64,000 bases of DNA, from contig NC_081183.1 of assembly GCF_029867415.1 (NCBI RefSeq), forward strand, positions 30,777,806 through 30,841,805, in the 5' to 3' direction. A program made the translations under genes and the position numbers. Of this stretch, positions 22,289 to 33,600 are shown one piece after another (positions within the stretch are counted from its first letter, which is position 1; each line of letters opens with the position of its first letter). This DNA comes from Vicia villosa (lineage: Eukaryota; Streptophyta; Magnoliopsida; Fabales; Fabaceae). Below the pieces are notes generated by a model. The model searched no databases, was not told the origin of the DNA, and saw only the letters and a list, made by a program, of their open reading frames with translations.

Positions 22289-23118
22289 GATGTCGAGCTT
22301 CTATTTGGAAAAATAAATTCCCACTAGTCATCTGGACATGAATGTACTGTGACCGTTGATGATCTTTTGTCTTGTTTGAGTACCCTTGGCTGGGGAAATT
22401 CTTTGAGAACCCTGGTATTCTGTTGAAGGATCTTTGAATATCTCTTGAGAATGAAAGGTAGCTGGAAGTTCTGATGCCCTTTCAAATGGGAATGAGGAAG
22501 ATGCATAATCCTCCGATGCACTATCTGACCAAGTCCGGGTGCGGGGATCATACCTTCTGAAGATAGTAATCTGGAACAACCCTGCTGGGGGATAAGACTT
22601 CTTTTGAAGAGAAAATCTTTTTGAGGAATTTGCTGAGAAAGGCGCTCCTCTTGGGGATTTTCTTCTGATGGAATGATGTCCAGATAATTAGGACATTTCC
22701 TGAATGCTCTTCCTGTTTTTCCTGGTAAACATCAATCATATTCAAATGCACATGCTCATTCAAAATTATCATTGGGACGCTTACGTATTTAAAACAGAAA
22801 AAGTGAAAATAGTGATTTTTGAGCCTAAGCTGCATTGATTTTTGAAAAAGAGCCATGATAGGCTGGTTAGCACAGGGAGACAACAATCCTAGAAGTAGGA
22901 AATTGTCAGAAAGTTTTGGAAAATGTTTATGAAGATAAATAGCTATGTGAAAACAATCCAGTCAAGTTTCAACTCTGCTATTGCCAATCTGTCTTCGAGC
23001 ATCTCATCCCTCACTTGTTGGAAGAAAGTGATTGGACTGATCGGTGTCTTTGAGGTGTTGAATATTGATGGTGAGTAGGCAGCTGAACGGAACATAGTTG
23101 TATGCTTCATTCCCTAAC

Positions 23119-23272
23119 TTTTGCCTAGGCTGCCCTTTCAGGTTTTCAGCCTACCGGGATAGTATTTGTTTAGTCTCTAATTTTTGCCTGGACCACCCTT
23201 TCGGGTTTTCAATCCACCGAGACGCTCATTTTTTGCCTAAGTTGCCCTTTCAGGTTTTCAACTTAGCGAGCT
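23119..23272 (-). repeat. Three tandem hairpin units with a constant loop in the Ogre 3' UTR
   Basis: On the plus strand each unit reads TTTTGCC, a 7-nt arm, the 14-nt loop CCCTTTCRGGTTTT, then the complementary arm. Arms: 23126-23132 with 23147-23153 (TAGGCTG/CAGCCTA); 23189-23195 with 23210-23216 (TGGACCA/CAATCCA); 23238-23244 with 23259-23265 (TAAGTTG/CAACTTA, extended by one C-G pair). The arms change between units but remain complementary. In the middle unit the three plus-strand mismatches become G-U wobbles in the transcribed minus strand, so all stems are complete as RNA. The units lie within ~150 bp of the pol stop codon. Confidence 0.85.
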
Positions 23273-23282
23273 GTTTTTTTTT

Positions 23283-26200
23283 TTAAGAGAAGTATTTTTT
23301 GACTATGTCAGCATTCACAGGATGTGGGAAATCCTCGCCATCCATGGTGGTAAGCAACATGGCGCCGCCGGAGAATATTTTCTTGATTATGAATGGTCCC
23401 TCGTAGGTGGGAGTCCATTTGCCTCTGGGACCACCTTGTGGTAAGATGATGCGTTTGACAACCAAGCCACCAGTTTGGTATGCTTGACTTTTGACTTTTT
23501 TGTTGAAGGCTTTGATCATACGCTTTTGGTATAGCTGACCATGACAAATAGCTGCGAGCCTTTTCTCATCAATCAAGTTTATCTGGTCCAACCGTGTTTG
23601 AATCCAATCGTCTTCGTCTAGATTGGCTTCTTTCATAATCCTTAGGGAAGGAATCTGAATTTCAATTGGAAGAACTGCCTCCATACCATAGACTAAGGAG
23701 AATGGAGTTGCCCCTGTTGAAGTACGCGCAGATGTGCGATAACCATGAAGAGCAAAAGGCAACATCTCATGCCATTCTTTGTAGGTTACTGTCATTTTTT
23801 GTATGATTTTCTTGATGTTCTTGTTGGCAGCTTCCACCGCGCCGTTCATCTTTGGTCGATATGGAGAGGAATTATGATGCTTGATCTTGAACTGTGTGCA
23901 AAGTTCAGTAATCATTCTGTTGTTTAGATTGGTGCCATTGTCCGTGATAATCCGTTCAGGGATGCCATACCGACAAATGAGATTGTATTTGATGAACCGG
24001 GCCACCACATTCTTGGTAACAGAAGCAAACGAAGCTGCTTCTACCCACTTTGTGAAGTAGTCAATAGTGACCAGGATAAAGCGATGTCCGTTGGAGGCAG
24101 TAGGTTTGATTTCTCCAATCATATCAATACCCCACATTGCAAAAGGCCAAGGAGCCGTCAGGACGGTTAATGGAACTGGAGGTACATGTACTTTGTCAGC
24201 GTATATCTGGCATTTGTGACATGTTCGGGAGTGATGATGGCAGTCTATTTCCATGGTAGACCAGTAATAACCTGCTCTCAGGATCTTTTTAGCCATTGTA
24301 TGTCCACTGGAATGAGTACCAAAGGCACCATTGTGTATTTCTTCCATGATCTGTTCTGCTTCCTTCTTGTTTACACAGCGAAGTAAAGTCGAGTCATGGT
24401 TGCGTTTGTATAAGGTTCCATTGCTTAGAAAGAACTTGGCAGCAAACCTCCTTAGAAACTTTCTGTCGTTAATGGATGCCCCTTCAGGGTACTCCTGAGC
24501 TTCGAGATATCTTTTTACTTCATGGAACCATGGTTTTTCCTCGGTTCCTTCGGTATTGACCTTATTGCAATAGGATGGTTCATCTTGCCTGTAAACGGTG
24601 ATTATAGGCGCCTCGTTGTCCCATCTGACTTTGAACATGGATGACATGGTAGCTAAAGCATCAGCTAGTTGATTTTCCTCGCGTGGGATGTGTTCGAAAG
24701 TGATTTCTTCGAAGTAAAGAATCAAACTCAGCACATATTCTTTGTAAGGAATTAGATTCGGGTGCTTCGTGTCCCATTCCCCTTTGACTTGGTAGATTAC
24801 CAAGGCCGAGTCTCCGTAGACTTCCAGGAATTTGATTCTTAGATCGATTGCAGCTTTGAGACCCAGAATACAGGCTTCGTATTCGGCTATATTGTTAGTG
24901 CAATTGAAGCATAATCTGGCAGTGAACAGTGTGTAACTTCCTGCGGGGGAAATGATCACAGCCCCGATGCCATTGCCAAGTGCATTAGAAGCTCCGTCAA
25001 AAACCATAGTCCACCGGGATCCTGGCTCGGGTCCTTCTTCTGGTCCTGGTTGTTTGTAGTCATTGACTAGCATAATGTCTTCGTCTGGGAAGTCAAAGTT
25101 CAATGCTTGATAATCATCCACTGCTTGATGAGCCAGATGATCAGCTACCACACTTCCTTTGATTGCTTTTTGTGAAGTGTATTGAATGTCATATTCTGTT
25201 AAGATCATTTGCCATCTCGCTATTCTTCCAGAGAGAGCAGGTTTTTCGAACACGTATTTGATGGGATCCATCTTGGAGATTAGGAAAGTGGTGTGATTTA
25301 GCATGTACTGTCTTAGTCGGCGAGCTGCCCAAGCTAAGGCACAACAAGTTTTTTCGAGTAGTGAGTATCTTGTTTCACAATCGGTAAACTTTTTGCTAAG
25401 ATAGTAGATTGCGTGCTCCTTTCGGCCGGATTCGTCATGTTGTCCTAGTACACACCCCATTGAGTCTTCTAACACAGTTAGGTACATTATCAGAGGTCTG
25501 CCTTCCACAGGTGGCAACAAGATTGGAGGTTTTTGGAGATATTCTTTGATTTTGTCAAAGGCTAACTGGCATTTGTCATTCCACCTTTCCACTTGATCTT
25601 TCTTCAACAGTTTGAAGATCGGCACACAAGTAGTAGTCATGTGGGCAATAAATCGGGCGATGTAATTTAGATGTCCCAAGAATCCTCTGACTTGTTTCTC
25701 AGTACGAGGTATAGGCATTTCTTGAATGGCTTTAACCTTGGCGGGATCAACCTCAATACCTTTGCTGCTGACGATGAAACCTAAGAGTTTGCCGGATCTT
25801 ACTCCAAAGGTACACTTATTTGGGTTCAGTCGCAACTTGTATTTCTTGAGTCTGTCAAACAACTTGTGTAAATGACCCAAATGTTCTTCCTCGGTGTTGG
25901 ATTTTGCAATCATGTCATCGACATACACCTCTATTTCCTGATGAATCATATCATGAAATAGCGCTACCATTGCACGTTGATAGGTTGCTCCTGCGTTTTT
26001 CAGACCAAAGGGCATTACTTTGTAACAAAAGGTTCCCCAGGGTGTTGTGAAGGTTGTTTTTTCCATGTCTTCGGGTGCCATCTTGATTTGATTGTACCCT
26101 GAGAATCCGTCCATAAAGGAGAATACCTTGCATTGTGCGGTATTGTCAACCAGTACATCGATGTATGGTAAAGGGAAATCATCTTTGGGGCTTGCCCGGT

Positions 26201-26751
26201 TCAGATCTCTGTAGTCCACGCACATTCTGACTTTCCCGTCTTTTTTAGGTACAGGGACGATGTTAGCTATCCAAGGAGGATAACTTACAACTTTTAGGAA
26301 TCCGGCATTGAACTGTTTTTCAACCTCGTCTTTGATCTTTTTTGACATATCAGGCCTACTCCTTCGTAGTTTCTGTTTGACTGGAGTGCTACCTTCTTTG
26401 ATTGGCAGGCGATGAACTACAATGTCCGTGTCAAGGCCTGGCATATCCTCATAGGACCAGGCGAATATCTCGACGTAGTCTCGCAGAATTTGAATCAGTC
26501 TTTGCTTGATGCTGTGTTCTAAATCAGCCCCTATTTTGACTTCTTTCTTTTCTTTGCTGCCCAAGTTGATGACCTCAATTGGCTCCTCAAGAGGCTGTAT
26601 GGCCTTGTCTTCTTGTTCTAGCAGCCTTGCAAGTTCTCTTGGCACTTCACAATCTTCCTCACTTTCGTCCTCAGTTTGGTAGATCGGATTTTCAAAGTCA
26701 TGACGGGCAATAGCAGAATCGTTGTTGACTGGATCCAGAGTGTATGTGAAT
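23283..26751 (-). CDS. Ogre RT-RNaseH-aRNaseH-integrase, exon after the intron, intact
   Basis: The frame is open from the predicted splice acceptor (exon starts 26751) to the stop at 23283; 1120 aa lie below the first in-frame GTG at 26645. Positions from that codon: RT ~90-290 with YVDD at 241-244; classical RNase H ~375-500; an archaeal-type second RNase H beginning WTMVFDGASN with D550, E588, D612 and D662; integrase with zinc-binding H771, H778, C809, C812 and catalytic D841, D902, E938 (35 residues between the last two). The second RNase H marks the Tat/Ogre lineage. There is no chromodomain; the C terminus is a short basic integrase tail. No frameshift or stop is seen, so this part looks functional even though gag is wrecked. 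Confidence 0.95.
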
Positions 26752-27010
26752 CTGCATGTTAATTATGTGAGTATGTGTGAAGAAAAAAACATAGCTATTT
26801 GAAAGCGAAGAAAGAAGGAAAAAGGATCACAAAATTTAAATATGCAAGCGTCCCATGATTTTATTGAATGCACATGATCATGATATGATAAGCCCTTATA
26901 GAAGGACTGGTGTGCTAAGGCACACGGCTTTCAAGCTCATGGTTCGATTGTTCAGGAACCACTTTTATCTTTGCACAATATACACAAAGAAAACAGGAAA
27001 TGGCATTTAC
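26752..27010 (-). other. Predicted Ogre intron (259 bp) between protease and RT
   Basis: On the minus strand the protease frame reaches CCAGGA|GTAAAT and stops one codon later if unspliced. A pyrimidine-rich stretch and ATGCAG|ATTC lie 259 bp on. Splicing GT-AG keeps frame and joins directly into an open reading that continues through 26646 into RT. Partial splicing at this position is documented for pea Ogre, so splicing would control the gag-pro to gag-pro-pol ratio. The exact sites are my inference. Confidence 0.75.
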
Positions 27011-28728
27011 TCCTGGTCAAAGGAGATCACATCCTCAGCTTTCCAGTTGTTCAATCCACTGTTGTGAGCAGGGAGTATCCAGCTGTTCCAGTTGCAGTTG
27101 TCTTTTTCATCTTCCACAGCATTGATTTCATTAGTGGGAAAATGAGCCGGTGATCCTTCGGGATAAGGGATATACTCTGCTGGATACGAGAGCCCAGGCT
27201 GAGATATCTCTGTTGGCTGAGCGAGATGCTCGATAAGGCCGTCCCATGAAGTCGAGATGATACTTTGAATAGAGACTTGTGCATCTTGGTGAGGAGTGTA
27301 TGCTGACAGAAAGCAACCCTCGTTATTTGGTATTTCCCTGGCTTTTTCAAGAGCGAAATTGTCATCGTAATGTTCATCCCATCCAGTTGGGACAATGTCC
27401 TCCATGGCAATTTGTGAGCTTGGAGGAGCGGAATATTTCACCATATAGTCATATTTGCCGCTGGGTTCTCCTAGCGTGTCCCATACTTCTTTGGGTGGAT
27501 TTTGATATTGCTTAGTGACGGGACTTGCGAAACTTTCTTCATTTCCAATTTGATCACCCCATCCAGTCGGGGTAATGCCTTCCAAAGCAATATAAGAATT
27601 CTGAGGTGTGGTATACTGATAATTATACCCGCCATTTGGTTCTCCCACAGCATCCCACATTCCCATGGAAATGGGTGGAATCTCATCTGGATATGGCTGA
27701 ATGATATGGTTCAAGAACACTCCTTCATCTTCAATAGCGTTTACTTCTTGGCTGACGAAGTGTGACATTAATCCTCCAGAACGAGGACTTTGATCATTCT
27801 TTTGATTTTCACTATCATAGCCCAGGCCTAGCTTGTCAGACTTGTAGGGTATATCGGGAAGCTGTCCCCATACTGTGCAATCACCCTGTTCAATCAAGGC
27901 TTTGGCATCTTTGAGAGAAGCCATGGTTGTAGTTGGAGTAGCAGGAATATGCTTGGTGGTAGAGACATCTGGAGAGACCACCTCAAATGATTGGCATGGA
28001 GTTTCGATGAATTCGTCCTCCAACTCAACATTTTTGGAATTGCTTAGGTGACTAACCACATATTCCTCTTCGCCATAGACTGTGACAATCTTTCCTTTTA
28101 CTGGATATTTTAACTTCTGATGCAGGGTAGAAGTTACAGCGTTTGCCCCATGTATCCAAGGGCGTCCAAGTAAACAGGAGTAGGCTGGGTGAATTTCCAT
28201 TACGTAAAAGATAGAATCAAAGATTTGAGAACCCACTCTGATTGGGAGATTCACTTTTCCGTATACCGTTCTGGTTGACCCGTCAAAGGCTCTTACCACA
28301 ACATCACTTGGTTGTAACACAATTCCTTCGAAGTCAAGCTTTTCTAGTACTGTTTTCGGTAACACGTTCAGAGAAGAACCGTTATCTACTAGCACATGAG
28401 ATAGAGTGGTGCCATTACATTCAATGGAGATATGTAAGGCTTTGTTGTGATTTTTTCCAGCAGGGGTTAGATCCACATCAGAGAAACCGAGACCATTGCT
28501 CACAGTTAGATTGGCAACACAATTCTCAAATTGGTCGACTGAGATCTCTTGAGGCACATGCGCAGCTTTCAGGAACTTCATCAGAGCTTTGGCATGATCT
28601 TCTGAATATTTTAGCAGAGATAGCATTGAGATTTTTGAAGCAGTGTGCCCCAGTTGCTCAACAATATTGTAATCACTCTTGCAGATGATTTTCAATATTT
28701 CCTCCATTTCTTGCTTTGACGGATCCTC
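27007..28728 (-). CDS. Ogre protease region (3' part of gag-pro), before intron
   Basis: The frame is open from the chromovirus A junction (28728) to TAA at 27007, which is used only if the intron is retained. From the internal Met at 28707, an aspartic protease lies at ~80-230 with active site VDNGSSLNVLP (D108), a flap-like region and LLGRPWI near the end. DNGS instead of DTGS/DSGS is common in Tat-lineage proteases. The last ~250 residues are an acidic linker with degenerate repeats built on W-D-x2-GEP-x-G-x-Y and PTGW. The upstream part of the frame continues in 37030-37222 across element A. Confidence 0.88.
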   Translation of the reverse strand, partial: EDPSKQEMEEILKIICKSDYNIVEQLGHTASKISMLSLLKYSEDHAKALMKFLKAAHVPQEISVDQFENCVANLTVSNGLGFSDVDLTPAGKNHNKALHISIECNGTTLSHVLVDNGSSLNVLPKTVLEKLDFEGIVLQPSDVVVRAFDGSTRTVYGKVNLPIRVGSQIFDSIFYVMEIHPAYSCLLGRPWIHGANAVTSTLHQKLKYPVKGKIVTVYGEEEYVVSHLSNSKNVELEDEFIETPCQSFEVVSPDVSTTKHIPATPTTTMASLKDAKALIEQGDCTVWGQLPDIPYKSDKLGLGYDSENQKNDQSPRSGGLMSHFVSQEVNAIEDEGVFLNHIIQPYPDEIPPISMGMWDAVGEPNGGYNYQYTTPQNSYIALEGITPTGWGDQIGNEESFASPVTKQYQNPPKEVWDTLGEPSGKYDYMVKYSAPPSSQIAMEDIVPTGWDEHYDDNFALEKAREIPNNEGCFLSAYTPHQDAQVSIQSIISTSWDGLIEHLAQPTEISQPGLSYPAEYIPYPEGSPAHFPTNEINAVEDEKDNCNWNSWILPAHNSGLNNWKAEDVISFDQE

Positions 28729-30606
28729 TGTAACACCCTTCTAATACCCCGCATAAATAATAAATAATAATCAGAGTAAACATGAAAAAGGGCATTACAA
28801 CTTCCAAATAATTAAACAATAATACTCATGTCATGCCATAAAAGAGAACGTCAATCAAATTTATTCAGATCATCATGTTTAACACAGCGGAATTATCTTT
28901 AACATCTGAATAACAAACAGCCAAGTCACAGACTTAAGGCGTTAACATAAAATCCATCCAAAACAAAAGTTTAACAAGTAACTCTAAACGACGCCCCCAG
29001 TGTTACACGACCAGAGCATGACACGGACCCAACTGACTCTAACGAACTACTTGACGAGCTAATCCTCACCAAGTACGAGAGCTACTCCTTAATCTGAAAA
29101 ATAACAACAGTAAGGGTGAGTCTCATTCACATTTAACTAATGTTATAAGATATAGATAATAAAATATCATTTCACATGCAATTCACCCAATTACAGTTAT
29201 GATCAGATTCAAAACATACAATCAATAAGCAACCAACCAAATTAACACATATTATAACATTGGACAATCTTCCATTCATGTTATAACATCAAAACAGCCT
29301 AATGCAATGCAACTACATGCATGTGGTACCAAAATCTGGGATAACCCAACTCACCGACCCACCATCGTCAAGGATACGGCAACACCCACTCACTAATTCC
29401 ACACAATGGGAATTAGCTACTACTGATCCACCATCGTCAAGGACCAGCCACGAATGATTATGAATGCATGCATCAACCATAACATGCTCATCACCCACAT
29501 ACATCAATTAATGTCATAATCATCAATAAAACACATATTTCATACCAATAATACATGTATAATAAACACCAGTTATAACTACAACAACATACAGGTAAGA
29601 CGTTCATTAGTGTACCTATAAACATATTCCACCACAACAAATAACATCGGTGTTTTTAAAAAAATAATTCAAGCCACAACTCAAAACACCATTTGAGGAT
29701 ATAAATTATTTTATTAGCTTCACTGTACTCGAAACGGCACCAAAATCCGGTTTACGGTTTAAAAGTTACACATTTTTAAACTTTTCAAAATGAACAGTCG
29801 CAACAACTAACAGCACGCGGCGCCACACACGGTTCGCGGCGCGGAACGAATAGGAACAACGCCTTCGCGGCGCAAACAAGGTTTCGCGGCGCGGAACGAA
29901 TAAAAACTACGCCTTCGCGGCGCGGCCATACTCTCGCGGCGCGTACTGAGCACAACAAAACTTCCTGGCCTTCTGCCACGCAGTTCGCGGCGCCAACTCC
30001 TGGACGCGGCGCGAACTGGCGATTTCCTGCGCTCCGAATAGCAGAAAACAGCCTGCGATTTCGTCCCCCCTTTCACCGAATCACTACCAAACCAATCTCA
30101 TTCCAACCAGATTTCGCATACAGTGAAATAGCACATGTTATAACACATTTATAATACATTCAAACATCCAATTATCACCAATACATGATCAATATAATCA
30201 TTATGCATCAATCCTCCCAAAACCTAACAACTCTACAACCTAAGCATAACCCAATTGATCCGAATAACATGATCAAATCCTATCCTACCACCTATAATCC
30301 CATAATAGAAGATAAACGGAAGAGTCCCCCCTTACCTGAAGGTTGATTCTTCGTTCTTCCTCGGTCGCACTTCTCCGCTCCTCTTCTCTTTTCACGTTCA
30401 GACTTCTTTTCCCAAAATGCTGTAACCCTCTCTATTCCACAACTCCTCCTATTTTATTAAAATTGAAATAAAATTGTTTTACTTAGCAATAGGGCCTACC
30501 AATGCACCCCCTTCCTTACTAACCACAACTCAAGCCCAATTGTTTAATTCCTCATAATTCAATTAATTTAATTAAATTAAATTATGAAAATAAGTGGAGT
30601 GTTACA
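28729..30606 (-). repeat. Chromovirus A 3' LTR
   Basis: 1878 bp. It carries the GC-rich CGCGGCGC island at 29816-30012 and two copies of CCACCATCGTCAAGGA near 29360-29445. Confidence 0.95.
29816..30012. repeat. CGCGGCGC island in chromovirus A 3' LTR
   Basis: Eight copies of CGCGGCGC in 197 bp within an otherwise AT-rich LTR, spaced ~20-40 bp and separated by words such as GGAACGAATA and ACGCC. The sister copy in the 5' LTR is at 36239-36435. Confidence 0.95.
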
Positions 30607-30619
30607 ACTCTCCCCCACT
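30607..30619 (-). other. Chromovirus A polypurine tract
   Basis: On the minus strand, AGTGGGGGAGAGT abuts the 3' LTR. Confidence 0.88.
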
Positions 30620-30624
30620 AAATA

Positions 30625-30642
30625 GTTTTCGTCCTCGAAAAC
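30625..30642. other. 18-nt inverted repeat upstream of the PPT
   Basis: On the minus strand GTTTTCGAGGACGAAAAC: a perfect 7-bp stem with the loop AGGA, 5 bases upstream of the PPT and 5 bases past the stop codon. Identical in chromovirus C (47522-47539) and B (39260-39277). Confidence 0.85.
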
Positions 30643-30647
30643 ATACC

Positions 30648-33600
30648 TTAGGCGAATAACTCTGGATAGGAATCCTTCATCTGACTTTCCAGTTCCCAAG
30701 TCACATTCCCACCTGCGGGTCCTCCCCAAGCTACTCTGACCAACGCTATCTCCTTGCCACGCAATCGTTTCACCTTTCGATCTTCAATCCTCATGGGCAA
30801 GGTCTCAACTGTCAGATTATCTTTTACCTGTACATCATCGACTTGGATCACATGAGATGGGTCAGCAATGTACTTCCTCAACTGTGATACGTGGAATACA
30901 TCATGCAAATTCGCCAGCGTCGGTGGCAACGCAATACGATACGCCACTTCTCCCACCCTCTCCGAAATTTGAAACGGACCAATGAATCGCGGAGTCAACT
31001 TCCTTGATTTTAGTGCTCTACCAACACCAGTTGTAGGAGTCACCCTCAAGAACACATGATCTCCTTCTTGAAATTCAAGTGTCCTTCTTCTTTTATCATG
31101 ATAACTCTTTTGCCGACTCTGAGAAGTCTTCATCTTCTCCTGAATCATCTTGATCCTTTCTGTTGTCTCCTGAACAATTTCCGGTCCAATCACGGCACTT
31201 TCGCCAGATTCATACCAACATAAAGGCGTTCTACACCTCCGACCATACAAAGCTTCAAACGGAGCCATACCAATACTCGAGTGAAAACTATTATTGTACG
31301 TAAATTCGATCAAGGGTAGATAACTATCCCAAGCACCGCCCTTTTCCAACACACAAGCACGCAACAAATCTTCTAGCGATTGAATAGTTCTTTCTGTCTG
31401 TCCATCCGTCTGCGGATGATAAGCAGAACTCAATCTCAGCTTAGTACCCAAAGCCTTCTGCAAACTTTCCCAGAATCTGGATGTAAACCTTGGATCTCTA
31501 TCCGACACAATACTCGAAGGAATACCATGTAAACTCACTATCTTCTCAATATACAATTGAGCCAGCTTCTCCATTGGGTAATCCATTCTCATTGGTATAA
31601 AATGGGCAGACTTTGTCAACCTGTCTACAATAACCCAAATAGCTTCACAATTCTTCACCGTCCTCGGCAAACCGGAAACAAAATCCATAGATATACTATC
31701 CCACTTCCATTCTGGAATAAATAACGGCTGCATAGCTCCATACGGTTTCCGATGCTCAATCTTCGACTTCTGGCAAGTCAGACAAGCATAGACAAATTCA
31801 GCTATTTCCTTTTTCATTCCAGGCCACCAAAACAGCTTCTTTAAGTCGTGATACATCTTGGTAGCACCAGGATGAATACTCAATCCGCTACGATGTCCTT
31901 CTTCAAGAATACTCTTCCTCAATTCGGCAACATCAGGAACACAAACACGATTACCAAACCTTATTATACCATTCTCGTCGATTCTGAATTCACCTCCTTT
32001 ATCTTGATTAATCAGAGCCAACTTATCAACTAACTCTACATCATTCTTCTGACCTTCTCGGATTTCCTCCAGAATACTATTAGTCAGCTTCAGCATACCC
32101 AATTTAACACTGGTAGGAGTGTCTTCACATACTAAACTCAAATCTCGGAATTGCTCAATTAAATCCAATTCTCTCACCATAAGCATAGACATATGCAAGG
32201 ACTTCCTACTCAATGCATCGGCAACAACATTTGCTTTACCCGGATGATAATTCAGTTCAAAATCATAATCCTTGAGGAATTCTAACCATCTTCTTTGTCT
32301 CATATTCAACTCTTTTTGGTCAAAGAGGTACTTCAAACTCTTGTGATCACTAAATACTTCAAACCTTGAACCATATAGGTAATGCCTCCACAACTTCAAC
32401 ACAAATACCACCGCTGCCAACTCTAAGTCATGAGTCGGATAGTTTCTCTCATGCACCTTGAGTTGTCTCGACGCATAAGCGACTACCTGTTGTTTCTGCA
32501 TCAGTACACCTCCTAATCCTGACAACGAAGCATCACAATAAACGACAAAAGACTCCGCCGGATTCGGCAAAATCAAGATCGGCGCACTAGTCAACCTCTT
32601 CTTCAACTCTTGGAATCCTTCTTCACATTTCGAATCCCAAACAAACGCTTGACCCTTCCTAGTCAACTTAGTTAACGGTAATGCTAACTTTGAAAAACCT
32701 TCAATGAACTTTCTATAGTAACCCGCCAGACCAAGGAAACTACGGATTTCGGAAACTGACCTCGGAGCTTCCCACTGAGACACTGCTTCTACTTTCGTTG
32801 GGTCAACGGCAATACCATCCTTAGAAATTACATGTCCAAGAAAGCTCACTTCGTTTAACCAGAACTCACACTTTGACAGTTTCGCGTAAAGTTTCTTTTC
32901 CTTCAATAGTTCCAATACCACCCTAAGATGATCCGCATGCTCTTTTTCATTCTTAGAATATATTAAAATATCATCAATGAATACTACTACGAACTGGTCC
33001 AGAAAAGGATGGAAGATTCTATTCATATATTCCATGAAAACCCCCGGCGCATTGGTTACTCCAAATGGCATCACTGTATATTCGTAATGACCATACCTCG
33101 TTCTAAATGCCGTTTTCTGAATATCGTCCGTCTTCACCCGAATCTGATGATATCCCGACCTCAAGTCAATTTTGCTGAACACACATGCTCCAACTAGTTG
33201 ATCCATCAAGTCATCAATCCTCGGCAAGGGATACCGATTCTTGATAGTAACCTTGTTGAGTTGTCTGTAATCCACACACAACCTCATTGAACCTTCCTTC
33301 TTCTTCACTAGCAACACCGGTGCACCCCACGGTGACACACTAGGACGGATGAATTCTTTTTCCAGTAACTCTTCCAGTTGACTCTTCAATTCTGCTAATT
33401 CAGATGCCGACATACGATACGGCGCCATCGACACAGGACTAGTCCCAGGGACTAACTCAATAGCAAACTCTACCTCCCTCTCTGGCGGTAACTCTCTTAC
33501 ATCTTCTGGAAAGACTTCTGGAAATTCACATACTACTGGTAAATTGCTACTCACTGCTTTCTTCTTCACTTCCATGGATGCAATCAACATAAACACGGCA

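Larger units (their letters stand above)
21219..23282 (-). other. Ogre 3' untranslated region, repeat-rich
   Basis: About 2 kb between the pol stop and the PPT with no convincing ORF. It holds three separate repeat systems: a 47-bp tandem array, a TGAATGTG-type array and three short hairpin units next to the pol stop. Ogre 3' UTRs are known to carry variable tandem repeats. Confidence 0.8.

Noticed and set aside
22044..22331. His/Ile-rich 95-aa ORF
   Set aside because: It is a translation of the simple TGAATGTG-type repeat.
29807..30076. Arg-rich 89-aa ORFs in the chromovirus LTRs
   Set aside because: They arise from the CGCGGCGC words; they overlap other frames and have no domain.
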